A DNA stretch of 6,919 bases, taken from contig DPKR01000099.1 of NCBI GenBank assembly GCA_003542415.1, positions 1-6,919 on the forward strand. Reading direction: 5' to 3'. The position numbers and the translations under genes are program-made. Shown piece after piece: positions 1-5,150 of this stretch. Numbering within the stretch: the first letter of the stretch is position 1; every line of letters starts with the position of its first letter. A model generated the notes under the pieces. That model was not told the DNA's origin, made no database searches, and worked only from the letters and a program-made list of their open reading frames with translations. This DNA comes from Alphaproteobacteria bacterium. GTDB lineage: Bacteria; Pseudomonadota; Alphaproteobacteria; RF32; CAG-239.

Positions 1-140
1 AAAATCAAAACACTCAAAGAAACAGTGACACTGATATCAAACGGTTTGAATGTAAATTTGGTATAGTCATCGTTAATAACAGCTAAAACGATGATTAAAA
101 CAAAAATCGGTATTTCAATAAGGCTACGGATAAAATTCAT
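1..140 (-). CDS. lapA: LapA/DUF1049-family inner-membrane protein, partial (N-terminal 46 codons)
   Basis: The gene runs off the left edge, so only the N-terminus is visible: 46 codons with no stop. It opens MNFIRSLIEIPIF, followed by a hydrophobic helix (about residues 8-22), a short polar turn (NDDYTKFTFKPF), and the beginning of a second hydrophobic helix (SVTVSLSVLI). This two-helix hairpin with a short loop ending in a Pro-Phe pair is the pattern of LapA-domain (DUF1049) proteins. In E. coli LapA works with LapB in controlling LPS synthesis at the inner membrane; here the role is inferred from family only. The start ATG has an excellent ribosome binding site and lies 24 bases after the ihfB stop. 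An ihfB-DUF1049 pair is common in proteobacteria and supports the call. The two genes are probably cotranscribed. Confidence 0.72.
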   Translation of the reverse strand, partial: MNFIRSLIEIPIFVLIIVLAVINDDYTKFTFKPFDISVTVSLSVLI

Positions 141-145
141 GGTTG

Positions 146-152
146 CCTCCTT
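146..152 (-). promoter_or_regulatory. Ribosome binding site of the lapA-like gene
   Basis: On the minus strand this reads AAGGAGG, a full Shine-Dalgarno match, five bases before the ATG at 138-140. It fixes the start of the truncated gene and suggests strong translation as the second gene after ihfB. Confidence 0.75.
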
Positions 153-164
153 AAATCAAAATTG

Positions 165-449
165 TTATTTTTTCGGGTTGAGCATGTTTTGAAGCTCTCT
201 GCCCATTTTAAAGTGTGTGACACGACGTTCTTCAACAGAAACTTTTTCGCGTGTTTTCGGATTTTTAGCAATACGAGCCGAACGTGTGCGGACAGAAAAA
301 GAACCAAAGCCTCTGAATTCGACACGTTTGCCTGAAGCTAATGTTTCAATGATCGTGCCAAAAACAACGCGAACGATTTTTTCAACGTCTTTAATTGTTA
401 AATTCGGGTTTTTAGCCGCAATTCTTGCTATAAATTCTGATTTTGTCAC
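165..449 (-). CDS. ihfB: Integration host factor subunit beta
   Basis: This is a 94-residue protein of the HU/IHF DNA-bending family, the same length as E. coli IhfB. IHF is an alpha/beta heterodimer that binds the minor groove at specific sites and bends DNA sharply, assisting transcription, recombination and replication. The N-terminal MTKSEFIARIA matches the IhfB opening (MTKSELIERLA in E. coli). The signature RVEFRGFGSFSVR lies at about residues 42-54. The beta-arm carries KNPKT at 62-66, with the Pro that intercalates in DNA, and the C-terminal helix has HFKMGRELQ. These choices favour IHF beta over HU or IHF alpha. The start codon is GTG at 447-449; no ATG is better placed, and AAGGGG lies nine bases upstream. 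The gene follows tsaB by 83 bases and is followed after 24 bases by a lapA-like gene. The alpha subunit is not in the window. Confidence 0.93.
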   Translation of the reverse strand: MTKSEFIARIAAKNPNLTIKDVEKIVRVVFGTIIETLASGKRVEFRGFGSFSVRTRSARIAKNPKTREKVSVEERRVTHFKMGRELQNMLNPKK

Positions 450-458
450 TTTAATATA

Positions 459-464
459 CCCCTT
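459..464 (-). promoter_or_regulatory. Ribosome binding site supporting the GTG start of ihfB
   Basis: The minus strand reads AAGGGG here, nine bases before the GTG at 447-449. It supports a non-ATG start, which also gives exactly the MTKSE opening and 94-aa length expected for IHF beta. Confidence 0.55.
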
Positions 465-482
465 AAAAATGAAAGTTAATGA

Positions 483-511
483 AAAATATATATTTAAATA
501 CAGCTTTACAA
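483..511 (-). promoter_or_regulatory. Possible promoter of ihfB
   Basis: Within the 83-base tsaB-ihfB gap the minus strand reads TTGTAA (506-511), a 17-base spacer, then TATTTT (483-488); an overlapping TATATT sits two bases upstream. Each hexamer matches four of six consensus positions (TATATT matches five, but with a 15-base spacer). The gap is very AT-rich, so chance matches are likely; ihfB could instead be read through from tsaB. Confidence 0.3.
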
Positions 512-532
512 TCGTAATTTCCAGTTTTTTTT

Positions 533-1189
533 TTATTTTACACAGACATCTGCCGCTTTTAAATATAACGGTTTGGGAAAATCCATATTTTTTTGATTAA
601 ACTTTGAAAGGCCGACAAGTGCTAAAGTTTCAACACTTGGATGCGATTGAAAACAGGCGTCATGAATATGCAAACCGCTGGGCTTAGATAAAAATCTCTC
701 GACGCCATCTCCGATGAATGTGACACTACGACCTTTTAAATCTCGGATGATATCTTCATAAAAAGCTGTTTTGGGAGAATCGACTTTATTTAAATGTGCA
801 TCGTAATAGGCAACATAAAAATCTTCACGTTTTGTTTCTACAAGAACAGCGATACGGTCGGAATATTGATGAGGTTCAAGCTGATGTGCATATATATCAA
901 ACGCATTGATACCGCAAAGAGAGAGCTTTTTTGAGGCTAAGCCGAATGCGCGAGCGGCCGAGACAGATGAACGAACGCCGGTGAACGAACCGGGCCCCGT
1001 GCACACACAAAGCAAATCAATTTCATTGAAGCCAATTTTGTTTTCTTTTAAGATTTTTTCGATTTGCGGAATAAGAACTTCACTTTGTCCGAATGTCATT
1101 TCAGAAGAAAAAACGGACTGTGCCGTATTGTCTTTGAACAAGGCAATAGAACAAAAATTTGTGGTTGTATCAAACGCAAGTGTAAACAT
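533..1189 (-). CDS. tsaB: tRNA threonylcarbamoyladenosine (t6A) biosynthesis protein TsaB
   Basis: TsaB is a catalytically inactive ASKHA-fold paralogue of TsaD. It forms a complex with TsaD and TsaE that transfers threonylcarbamoyl from TsaC product to A37 of ANN-decoding tRNAs in the cytoplasm. Counting from the ATG at 1187-1189 the protein has 218 residues, close to the usual 220-235. It opens MFTLAFDTTT, the family's beta-strand phosphate loop. Residues 65-73 are GPGSFTGVR, the TsaB hallmark, and the C-terminus has PKPLYLKAADV, the conserved closing motif. A GQSEVLIPQI segment replaces the HSE-LLP motif of many bacteria. An in-frame GTG at 1196-1198 would add MHK and has an AGG four bases upstream; I prefer the ATG because it gives the family-standard N-terminus, but the choice is open. 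The rimI gene that often follows tsaB is absent; ihfB comes next. Confidence 0.92.
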   Translation of the reverse strand: MFTLAFDTTTNFCSIALFKDNTAQSVFSSEMTFGQSEVLIPQIEKILKENKIGFNEIDLLCVCTGPGSFTGVRSSVSAARAFGLASKKLSLCGINAFDIYAHQLEPHQYSDRIAVLVETKREDFYVAYYDAHLNKVDSPKTAFYEDIIRDLKGRSVTFIGDGVERFLSKPSGLHIHDACFQSHPSVETLALVGLSKFNQKNMDFPKPLYLKAADVCVK

Positions 1190-1198
1190 TTTATGCAC

Positions 1199-1282
1199 TT
1201 TACCTAAAAAAAAGATTTACGAGAACATTCTTATAATATAAAATTTCAAAACAGGCAATGATTATTTTATAGAGATGATAAA
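1199..1282. other. Divergent intergenic region between tsaB and the PAS-protein gene
   Basis: These 84 AT-rich bases must hold the 5' signals of both divergent transcripts. The tsaB promoter can be placed here. For the plus-strand gene only a weak ribosome site (AGAG in AGAGATGATAAAATG) and the TATAAT at 1232-1237, without a convincing -35, are visible. No long inverted repeat or operator-like palindrome was found. Confidence 0.6.
1230..1258 (-). promoter_or_regulatory. Probable promoter of tsaB
   Basis: On the minus strand the divergent intergenic region carries TTGCCT (1253-1258), a 17-base spacer and TATAAG (1230-1235). The -35 matches four of six and the -10 five of six sigma70 consensus positions. 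The implied transcription start, near 1223, leaves a short leader of about 25-35 bases before the tsaB start. The same A/T tract also reads TATAAT on the plus strand (1232-1237), but there the -35 position is AAAAAG, so it is a poor plus-strand promoter. Confidence 0.5.
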
Positions 1283-2926
1283 ATGGATTTTGATGTTTTA
1301 ACGGTTCTGTGTTATGTGAGTATGATTGCGGCGGCTGTTTTGGCTGTTGCCGTTGTTGATTTTAGAATTAAATTTTTAAGACAAAAGCAGAAAAATTATT
1401 TTCTTAAACGAGACAGAGAACGTTATGCGGAAACCATTTTTGCTTCTAAAGACGGCTATTTTGCTTTTATCTACCCTGATGAGGCTATTAAAGATCCGAT
1501 TGAAACAGTGAAAGAACGGTGTTCAAGAAGGCTTGCCGTTATGCTTGATTTGAAAAACGGCAGAGAATCGAGTTTTGAAGATGTTTTGGCCGTTTTTTAT
1601 AAAGAAGATGCTTCGCGTTTGAAAAAATATTTGACCTTGATGCGCGATGAGGGAGTTTCTTTTGAAGACACATTTACGCTAAAAGCAACAAAAAGAGGTA
1701 TACGCGTTTTCGGAAGCCGTATCAATGCGTTGGACGGTAATCTTTATTGTGATATGCTCTGGTTTAGAGATTTGAGCAATGAACAGATCAAAATTGAAGA
1801 CTTAGAAAAAGAAACATCTGAGAAAGATACGTATATTAAAACACTTGAAGAACTGATAGATCATTTAGATACACCCGTTTATTTAAAAAATAAAAAAAAT
1901 CAGTTGGTTGCTGTTAATAAAAGATATGCTGAGTTGCTGGGAGCGGCTTCTAAAGAAGATGCAATGCGATTGGCTGAAAAATCAGATTGGCAGAAAGCTT
2001 CAGATGAACTTTCGCAAAAAGCTTCGGAAACACACCGCTCGCAAAAGAAGAATCTTCAGATTGTGTTCGGTGGGGTGGCGCGTTATTTTGAGATGGTTGT
2101 TAATCCGTTTCATGACGAGGGAAAGCTTGATGAAATCGGAACGGTTGGGCAACTGATTGATATGACAGAGCTCAATGATGTCAAACGCCATTTTAAAGTG
2201 CATCAGAATGCGCATTTAGAAGTTTTGTCTGCGCTCAAAACAGCCTTTGCTATTTTTGATTCTAAGGCGGAATTGATTTTTTACAATCAATCTTTTATTG
2301 AGATGTGGCATTTAACGCCGGAAGATTTGGAACAAAAATTTTCTTTTGCTTCGTTTTTGGATATCATCCGAAATAAGCGGCTTTTGCCAGATGTGAGCGA
2401 TTTTAAGGAATACAAAAAAAGTCAAATGGAGCTTTTTTCCAATTTGATTGAACCAAAAGAAAATTTGCTCCATTTGCCAGATGATCGGACCCTAAGACGG
2501 TTGGTTGCACCGCATCCGAATGGGTTGATTTTTGCTTATGAAGATGTTTCAGACAAACTTGCAGCTGAGCGCACAATTCACGAACTTGAAAATGTTCAAA
2601 AAAACATTGTAGAACAGATGTCTGAGGCAGTTTTGTGCTTCGGACAAGACGGAAGATTGAAATTTTTTAATCGGGCATATTTGAACCTTTTTAAAGCTAC
2701 TGCAGAAGATTTGCAAACGATGGAATCTGCGTTGGATGTTTTTGAAATGCAAAAACCGTTTTTCACCAAAGTTGAAAATTGGAGTAATTTAAAACAACAC
2801 ATGTTTCATCATATTTTTGAAATATGTGCGGCTTTTAAGCTGGAGCTTGATGATGCTTCCATTGTATATGCAAAACCTGTTGTTTTGCCTGATGAGTCGA
2901 TTATGGTGTTCTACCAAAAGGGATAG
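1283..2926 (+). CDS. Membrane-anchored multi-PAS protein, DivL-like sensory region without a kinase domain
   Basis: This 547-residue protein has one N-terminal membrane helix (about 5-26) followed by a basic stretch (FRIKFLRQKQK), so the rest should lie in the cytoplasm. Four PAS or PAS-like units follow: a divergent one at about 50-165, then a charged coiled-coil linker (165-192), and others at about 190-298, 312-425 and 440-545. PAS hallmarks include PVYLKNKKNQLVAVNKRYAE at 198-217, FAIFDSKAELIFYNQSF at 322-338 and VLCFGQDGRLKFFNRAY at 450-466. The third PAS with its LPDDRTLRRLVAPHPNGLIF stretch and following EDVSDKLAAER resembles the sensory half of DivL-type alphaproteobacterial kinases. 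Those continue into HisKA and HATPase domains; here the reading frame stops right after the last PAS, and no H-box, N-box or G-box occurs. It may act as a sensor or scaffold through protein contacts. Its ligand and partners cannot be told from sequence. Confidence 0.75.
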   Translation: MDFDVLTVLCYVSMIAAAVLAVAVVDFRIKFLRQKQKNYFLKRDRERYAETIFASKDGYFAFIYPDEAIKDPIETVKERCSRRLAVMLDLKNGRESSFEDVLAVFYKEDASRLKKYLTLMRDEGVSFEDTFTLKATKRGIRVFGSRINALDGNLYCDMLWFRDLSNEQIKIEDLEKETSEKDTYIKTLEELIDHLDTPVYLKNKKNQLVAVNKRYAELLGAASKEDAMRLAEKSDWQKASDELSQKASETHRSQKKNLQIVFGGVARYFEMVVNPFHDEGKLDEIGTVGQLIDMTELNDVKRHFKVHQNAHLEVLSALKTAFAIFDSKAELIFYNQSFIEMWHLTPEDLEQKFSFASFLDIIRNKRLLPDVSDFKEYKKSQMELFSNLIEPKENLLHLPDDRTLRRLVAPHPNGLIFAYEDVSDKLAAERTIHELENVQKNIVEQMSEAVLCFGQDGRLKFFNRAYLNLFKATAEDLQTMESALDVFEMQKPFFTKVENWSNLKQHMFHHIFEICAAFKLELDDASIVYAKPVVLPDESIMVFYQKG

Positions 2927-2948
2927 GTGGCTAATTTTCAAAATCATT

Positions 2949-2977
2949 TTGACAATTCAGATTTGCGGTTGCATAAT
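2949..2977 (+). promoter_or_regulatory. Strong sigma70-type promoter of the lysine-rich gene
   Basis: TTGACA (2949-2954, perfect -35), a 17-base spacer and CATAAT (2972-2977, five of six for the -10). Transcription should begin near 2984, about 20 bases before the GTG at 3005, leaving just room for the AAAGGA site at 2992-2997. It lies after the PAS-protein stop, so the downstream gene can be expressed on its own, and it argues against the in-frame GTG at 2927, which is upstream of the promoter. Confidence 0.7.
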
Positions 2978-2991
2978 AAGCATGTTTTGTT

Positions 2992-2997
2992 AAAGGA
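2992..2997 (+). promoter_or_regulatory. Ribosome binding site that decides the start at GTG 3005
   Basis: AAAGGA lies seven bases before the GTG at 3005-3007. The other in-frame candidate, GTG 2927, follows the preceding stop codon directly and has no purine-rich site at good distance (the upstream AAAAGGGATAG leaves only about three bases). Confidence 0.65.
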
Positions 2998-3004
2998 AAC
3001 GTTT

Positions 3005-3904
3005 GTGGCAAAAAAAGAAGATAAAAAAGATAAGCAAGAAAAAGAAGAAAGTTCTTTTGCATGGAAAAAGAACGGCTTTGATATGCGCGAACATTTGACA
3101 TTGAAAAACAATGCAATTGAAGCGGAAGCCTACCAAGAACTGGCAAAAAAAGAAAAAAGCAAAAAGACAAAAAACGCTGAAAAAACATTGCCTATCGGTT
3201 TGCAAAAGTTAAGAAAAAAAGTTCGTGAAGTTTATGACGAAGATGAAGAGGAAGACGACTATACATATACGTTTGCGCCGATTATGCAAATGGAGGATGA
3301 AAACGAAGATAATCGCTTGTTTAAAGGCTTAAGTGATGAAGAGAAGCGTGCGCTGAAGCAAAAGCAAACCATTGATACTGTCAAATCGCAACAAGATGTC
3401 GGTAAGATGGAGGCCTTGCACATTGCTCATAATTTAGCAAGAGAAGCCGGTTTGAAAGGTTTGAGCGAAAAAAGTGTTGCACGAGGAATGCAAGAAGCCG
3501 AATTCAGACCACAGGAAATGCAAAAAGAAATAATATCAAAAGATGTGACCCAAAAGCTCGGTATTAAAGGAAAGATTGAAGACGGTAAGATTATTCAAGC
3601 TGCAAGGGGTATTAAAAAAGTTGAAAATTTAGGTGGGCAAAAGGCAGCGAAAAATCTTGATATGAAAGATATTGTCAAAGCCGGAGAAGAAAAGCTGGAT
3701 GAAATTAAGCTGGCAGAACTTATTTTGCAAAAGTCCGGACAAGACGTTAAGAAAAGAAAAACAAAATTTAATCAAGGTAAAGAAAAAATTGAGTTAAAAC
3801 ACTTGGAGAATAAAGATTCAAAGGAAAGTAAAACAGAAGATAAAACCACACAGAAAAAAGAAAAATTAAATCTTTCGAGCAAAAGTGCTGATTTTGGCAG
3901 ATAA
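3005..3904 (+). CDS. Lysine-rich, highly charged hypothetical protein
   Basis: I do not recognise this protein. From the GTG at 3005 it has 299 residues. It opens with a polar, lysine/glutamate-rich tail (MAKKEDKKDKQEKEESSF), has a second basic stretch, then an acidic cluster YDEDEEEDDY at about residues 77-86. A middle part (about 110-245) alternates charged and aliphatic residues and is probably helical. It includes KMEALHIAHNLAREAGLKGL and a series of short KGKI/RGIKKV segments. The C-terminal 50 residues are again low-complexity Lys/Glu/Ser/Thr. There is no signal peptide, membrane helix, cysteine or known catalytic motif, so it is probably a soluble, partly disordered cytoplasmic protein. 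An upstream in-frame GTG at 2927 would give 325 residues, but promoter and ribosome site both favour 3005. It has its own promoter and sits between the PAS protein and the PTS unit; whether it works with either is unknown. Confidence 0.7.
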   Translation: MAKKEDKKDKQEKEESSFAWKKNGFDMREHLTLKNNAIEAEAYQELAKKEKSKKTKNAEKTLPIGLQKLRKKVREVYDEDEEEDDYTYTFAPIMQMEDENEDNRLFKGLSDEEKRALKQKQTIDTVKSQQDVGKMEALHIAHNLAREAGLKGLSEKSVARGMQEAEFRPQEMQKEIISKDVTQKLGIKGKIEDGKIIQAARGIKKVENLGGQKAAKNLDMKDIVKAGEEKLDEIKLAELILQKSGQDVKKRKTKFNQGKEKIELKHLENKDSKESKTEDKTTQKKEKLNLSSKSADFGR

Positions 3905-3918
3905 GTTGTTTCAAAGAT

Positions 3919-3947
3919 TTGACAGTTTTAAAAAAGTGGTTTATGAT
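3919..3947 (+). promoter_or_regulatory. Strong sigma70-type promoter of the PTS operon
   Basis: TTGACA (3919-3924, perfect -35), a 17-base spacer and TATGAT (3942-3947, five of six for the -10). Transcription should start near 3954, about 30 bases before the ATG at 3985. A short perfect palindrome, TTGTGACAA (3948-3956), covers the expected start site. AAGGA at 3972-3976, eight bases before the ATG, is the ribosome site. Confidence 0.72.
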
Positions 3948-3984
3948 TTGTGACAATTAATTTTAACGGATAAGGAAAATTTTC

Positions 3985-4401
3985 ATGGAAACACAGTATT
4001 ATACACTCGTTGAAAAACAAGATTTTTATGAAATCATTGAAAATAAATATGGGGAATTGGCTGTTTTTATAGATGCAAGACCGGGTACACCGGTTGATCC
4101 TGTTTTAGAGTTTGATGGTAAAGAGACGGCTTTGCTGAAACGAGATGAAAGGCTCGCTGTGCGTTTGGATAATATTGATCCTGAAACAAAAAATATTTTG
4201 GCGGAGCGCGAATTTGTGATGATTGTTGAGTTGCAAGGAGAGGTTGTTGAACGTGTTTATGGTGTGCCGGTGGAAAATGTGGAAGAAATTGTTTTCCATG
4301 GTCGTCAGACACGTGCAGATGAGTGGATTAAGGCAAAAAGCAAAGCTGATGTGATTAATTCTTTCGGCGCTGTGAAATCATGGGTTGGCGGGCAAAAGTA
4401 A
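3985..4401 (+). CDS. Conserved-looking hypothetical protein, first gene of the PTS operon
   Basis: I do not recognise this 138-residue protein. It is soluble, with no signal peptide, membrane helix or cysteine, and rather acidic. Short hydrophobic strands alternate with charged turns (LAVFIDARPG, FVMIVELQGE, ERVYGVPVENVEEIVFHG), suggesting a compact beta-rich fold, followed by a helical basic tail from about residue 106 (TRADEWIKAKSKADVINSF). No catalytic motif is evident. The start is firm: ATG with AAGGA eight bases upstream and a near-consensus promoter. Its stop is followed by one base and then the EIIA start, so translation is probably coupled. In many alphaproteobacteria hprK lies just upstream of this EIIA-HPr pair; this protein is too short and lacks the Walker A loop (GxxGxGKS) and signature of HprK. 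A role in the phosphorelay is inference from position alone. Confidence 0.75.
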   Translation: METQYYTLVEKQDFYEIIENKYGELAVFIDARPGTPVDPVLEFDGKETALLKRDERLAVRLDNIDPETKNILAEREFVMIVELQGEVVERVYGVPVENVEEIVFHGRQTRADEWIKAKSKADVINSFGAVKSWVGGQK

Positions 4402-4402
4402 A

Positions 4403-4801
4403 ATGATAGGTATAGTTATAGTGACACACGGTGCTTTAGCCGAAGAATTTTTATCTGCAATGCAATATGTTGTCGGTCCTCAAAAAAATGTGGCGAGTGT
4501 TGGGATTTTTCCAAATGATAATATTCAAAGCCGCAGAGATGAAATATTGGCTAAAGTGCGGGAAGTTAACGACGGATCAGGGGTTGTGATATTAACAGAT
4601 ATGTTTGGCGGAACACCTTCGAATCTGTCTATTTCTCTTTTAGATAAAGAAAAAGTTGAAGTTGTGGCCGGACTTAATTTGCCGATGCTCATAAAGCTTG
4701 CCGGACTTCGTTCAACAGCAACATTAAAAGAAACAGCTAAAGCTGTGGAAGATGCCGGTAAAAAATATATCAATATTGCTTCGGAAGTTTTAGGACACTA
4801 A
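4403..4801 (+). CDS. PTS mannose-family EIIA component (regulatory EIIA-Man)
   Basis: This 132-residue cytoplasmic protein accepts phosphate from phospho-HPr on a histidine. Its N-terminal IGIVIVTHGALAEEF is the ManX-type active-site motif, with His9 corresponding to His10 of E. coli ManX. Further family features are TDMFGGTPSNLS at about residues 66-77 (the conserved D-x-FGGTP loop) and a GLNLPML stretch near 90-96. The protein is a stand-alone IIA domain with no fused IIB. No IIC or IID membrane components lie nearby, which fits the alphaproteobacterial regulatory PTS rather than sugar uptake. The ATG at 4403 is chosen over an in-frame TTG at 4385, which would overlap the previous gene and add residues before the canonical beta-strand. 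It is separated from its neighbours by one base on each side, so tight operon coupling is expected. Symbols ptsM or manX are used in related genomes. Confidence 0.92.
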   Translation: MIGIVIVTHGALAEEFLSAMQYVVGPQKNVASVGIFPNDNIQSRRDEILAKVREVNDGSGVVILTDMFGGTPSNLSISLLDKEKVEVVAGLNLPMLIKLAGLRSTATLKETAKAVEDAGKKYINIASEVLGH

Positions 4802-4802
4802 A

Positions 4803-5078
4803 ATGGTTGATATTGTTGAAAAAGATTTAACAATCCAAAACGAAAAAGGGTTGCATGCGAGAGCTGCGGCAACTTTTGTAAAGACGCTTGAAGATATTGA
4901 CGCTGAAGTTTTTGTTTCACGCACGGGTCAAACAGTGCAGGGTGAGTCGATTATGGGACTTATGATGCTTGCCGCTTCTAAAGGATCTGTCATACATATT
5001 AAAGCAAAAGGAAATGAGGCTCAAAAAGCGATTGATGTGCTTACGGTTTTAATCAATTCAAAATTTGGGGAAGAGTAA
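4803..5078 (+). CDS. ptsH: HPr family phosphocarrier protein
   Basis: This is a 91-residue HPr, the small carrier that receives phosphate from enzyme I and passes it to EIIA proteins. The active-site motif GLHARAA places the phosphorylated histidine at His18, followed by Arg20. The second conserved region, GESIMGLMMLAASKG at about 47-61, contains Ser49, aligned with the serine that HprK phosphorylates (Ser46 in Bacillus), so dual regulation by an HprK elsewhere in the genome is likely. Length is typical. The ATG lies one base after the EIIA stop with AGGA seven bases upstream, inside the end of the EIIA gene. Together with the mannose-type EIIA it forms the core of a PTS that in alphaproteobacteria mostly signals metabolic state. 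Enzyme I is not in this window; ftsH follows instead. It could also be called ptsO/npr if the partner is EI-Ntr. Confidence 0.93.
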   Translation: MVDIVEKDLTIQNEKGLHARAAATFVKTLEDIDAEVFVSRTGQTVQGESIMGLMMLAASKGSVIHIKAKGNEAQKAIDVLTVLINSKFGEE

Positions 5079-5092
5079 GATACATTTTTGCT

Positions 5093-5120
5093 CTTGAGTT
5101 TTGAGTTTGAATTTTTATAT
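5093..5120 (+). promoter_or_regulatory. Possible heat-shock (RpoH) promoter of ftsH
   Basis: In the 72-base gap before ftsH the sequence reads CTTG (5093-5096), 17 bases, then TTTATAT (5114-5120). The alphaproteobacterial RpoH pattern is roughly CTTG-N17/18-CYTATNT, so only the first base of the -10 differs. A sigma70 reading also exists (TTGAGT 5094-5099, 18-base spacer, TATAAG 5118-5123). The heptamer TTGAGTT is tandemly repeated at 5094-5107. ftsH being under RpoH control is known in E. coli and reported in other proteobacteria, which makes the match plausible, but the region is AT-rich and the match could be chance. Confidence 0.4.
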
Positions 5121-5150
5121 AAGATAAAGTTATAAAAAGGAAATTATTTC

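Noticed and set aside
154..167. IHF binding site just after ihfB (AATCAA followed by TTA)
   Set aside because: The spacing to the TTR element is one base too long for the IHF consensus and the region is AT-rich, so a chance near-match is likely.
217..600. A 127-codon plus-strand frame over ihfB
   Set aside because: It is antisense to the clear IHF beta gene and continues into AT-rich intergenic sequence; no family resemblance.
906..1241. A 111-codon plus-strand frame over the start of tsaB
   Set aside because: It is antisense to the conserved GPGSFTGVR region of TsaB and matches no known protein.
2927..3004. Remnant of a lost histidine kinase after the PAS protein
   Set aside because: No frame in this stretch or downstream shows H-, N- or G-box motifs; the sequence is instead a promoter and leader for the next gene.
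4385..4402. TTG start extending EIIA by six residues
   Set aside because: It overlaps the end of the previous gene and adds residues before the canonical IGIVIVTHG strand; ATG 4403 fits the family.
5071..5095. Terminator hairpin after HPr (AAGAG pairing with CTCTT)
   Set aside because: Only five base pairs, AT-rich, with a 15-base loop and no clean T-run after it; too weak to call.
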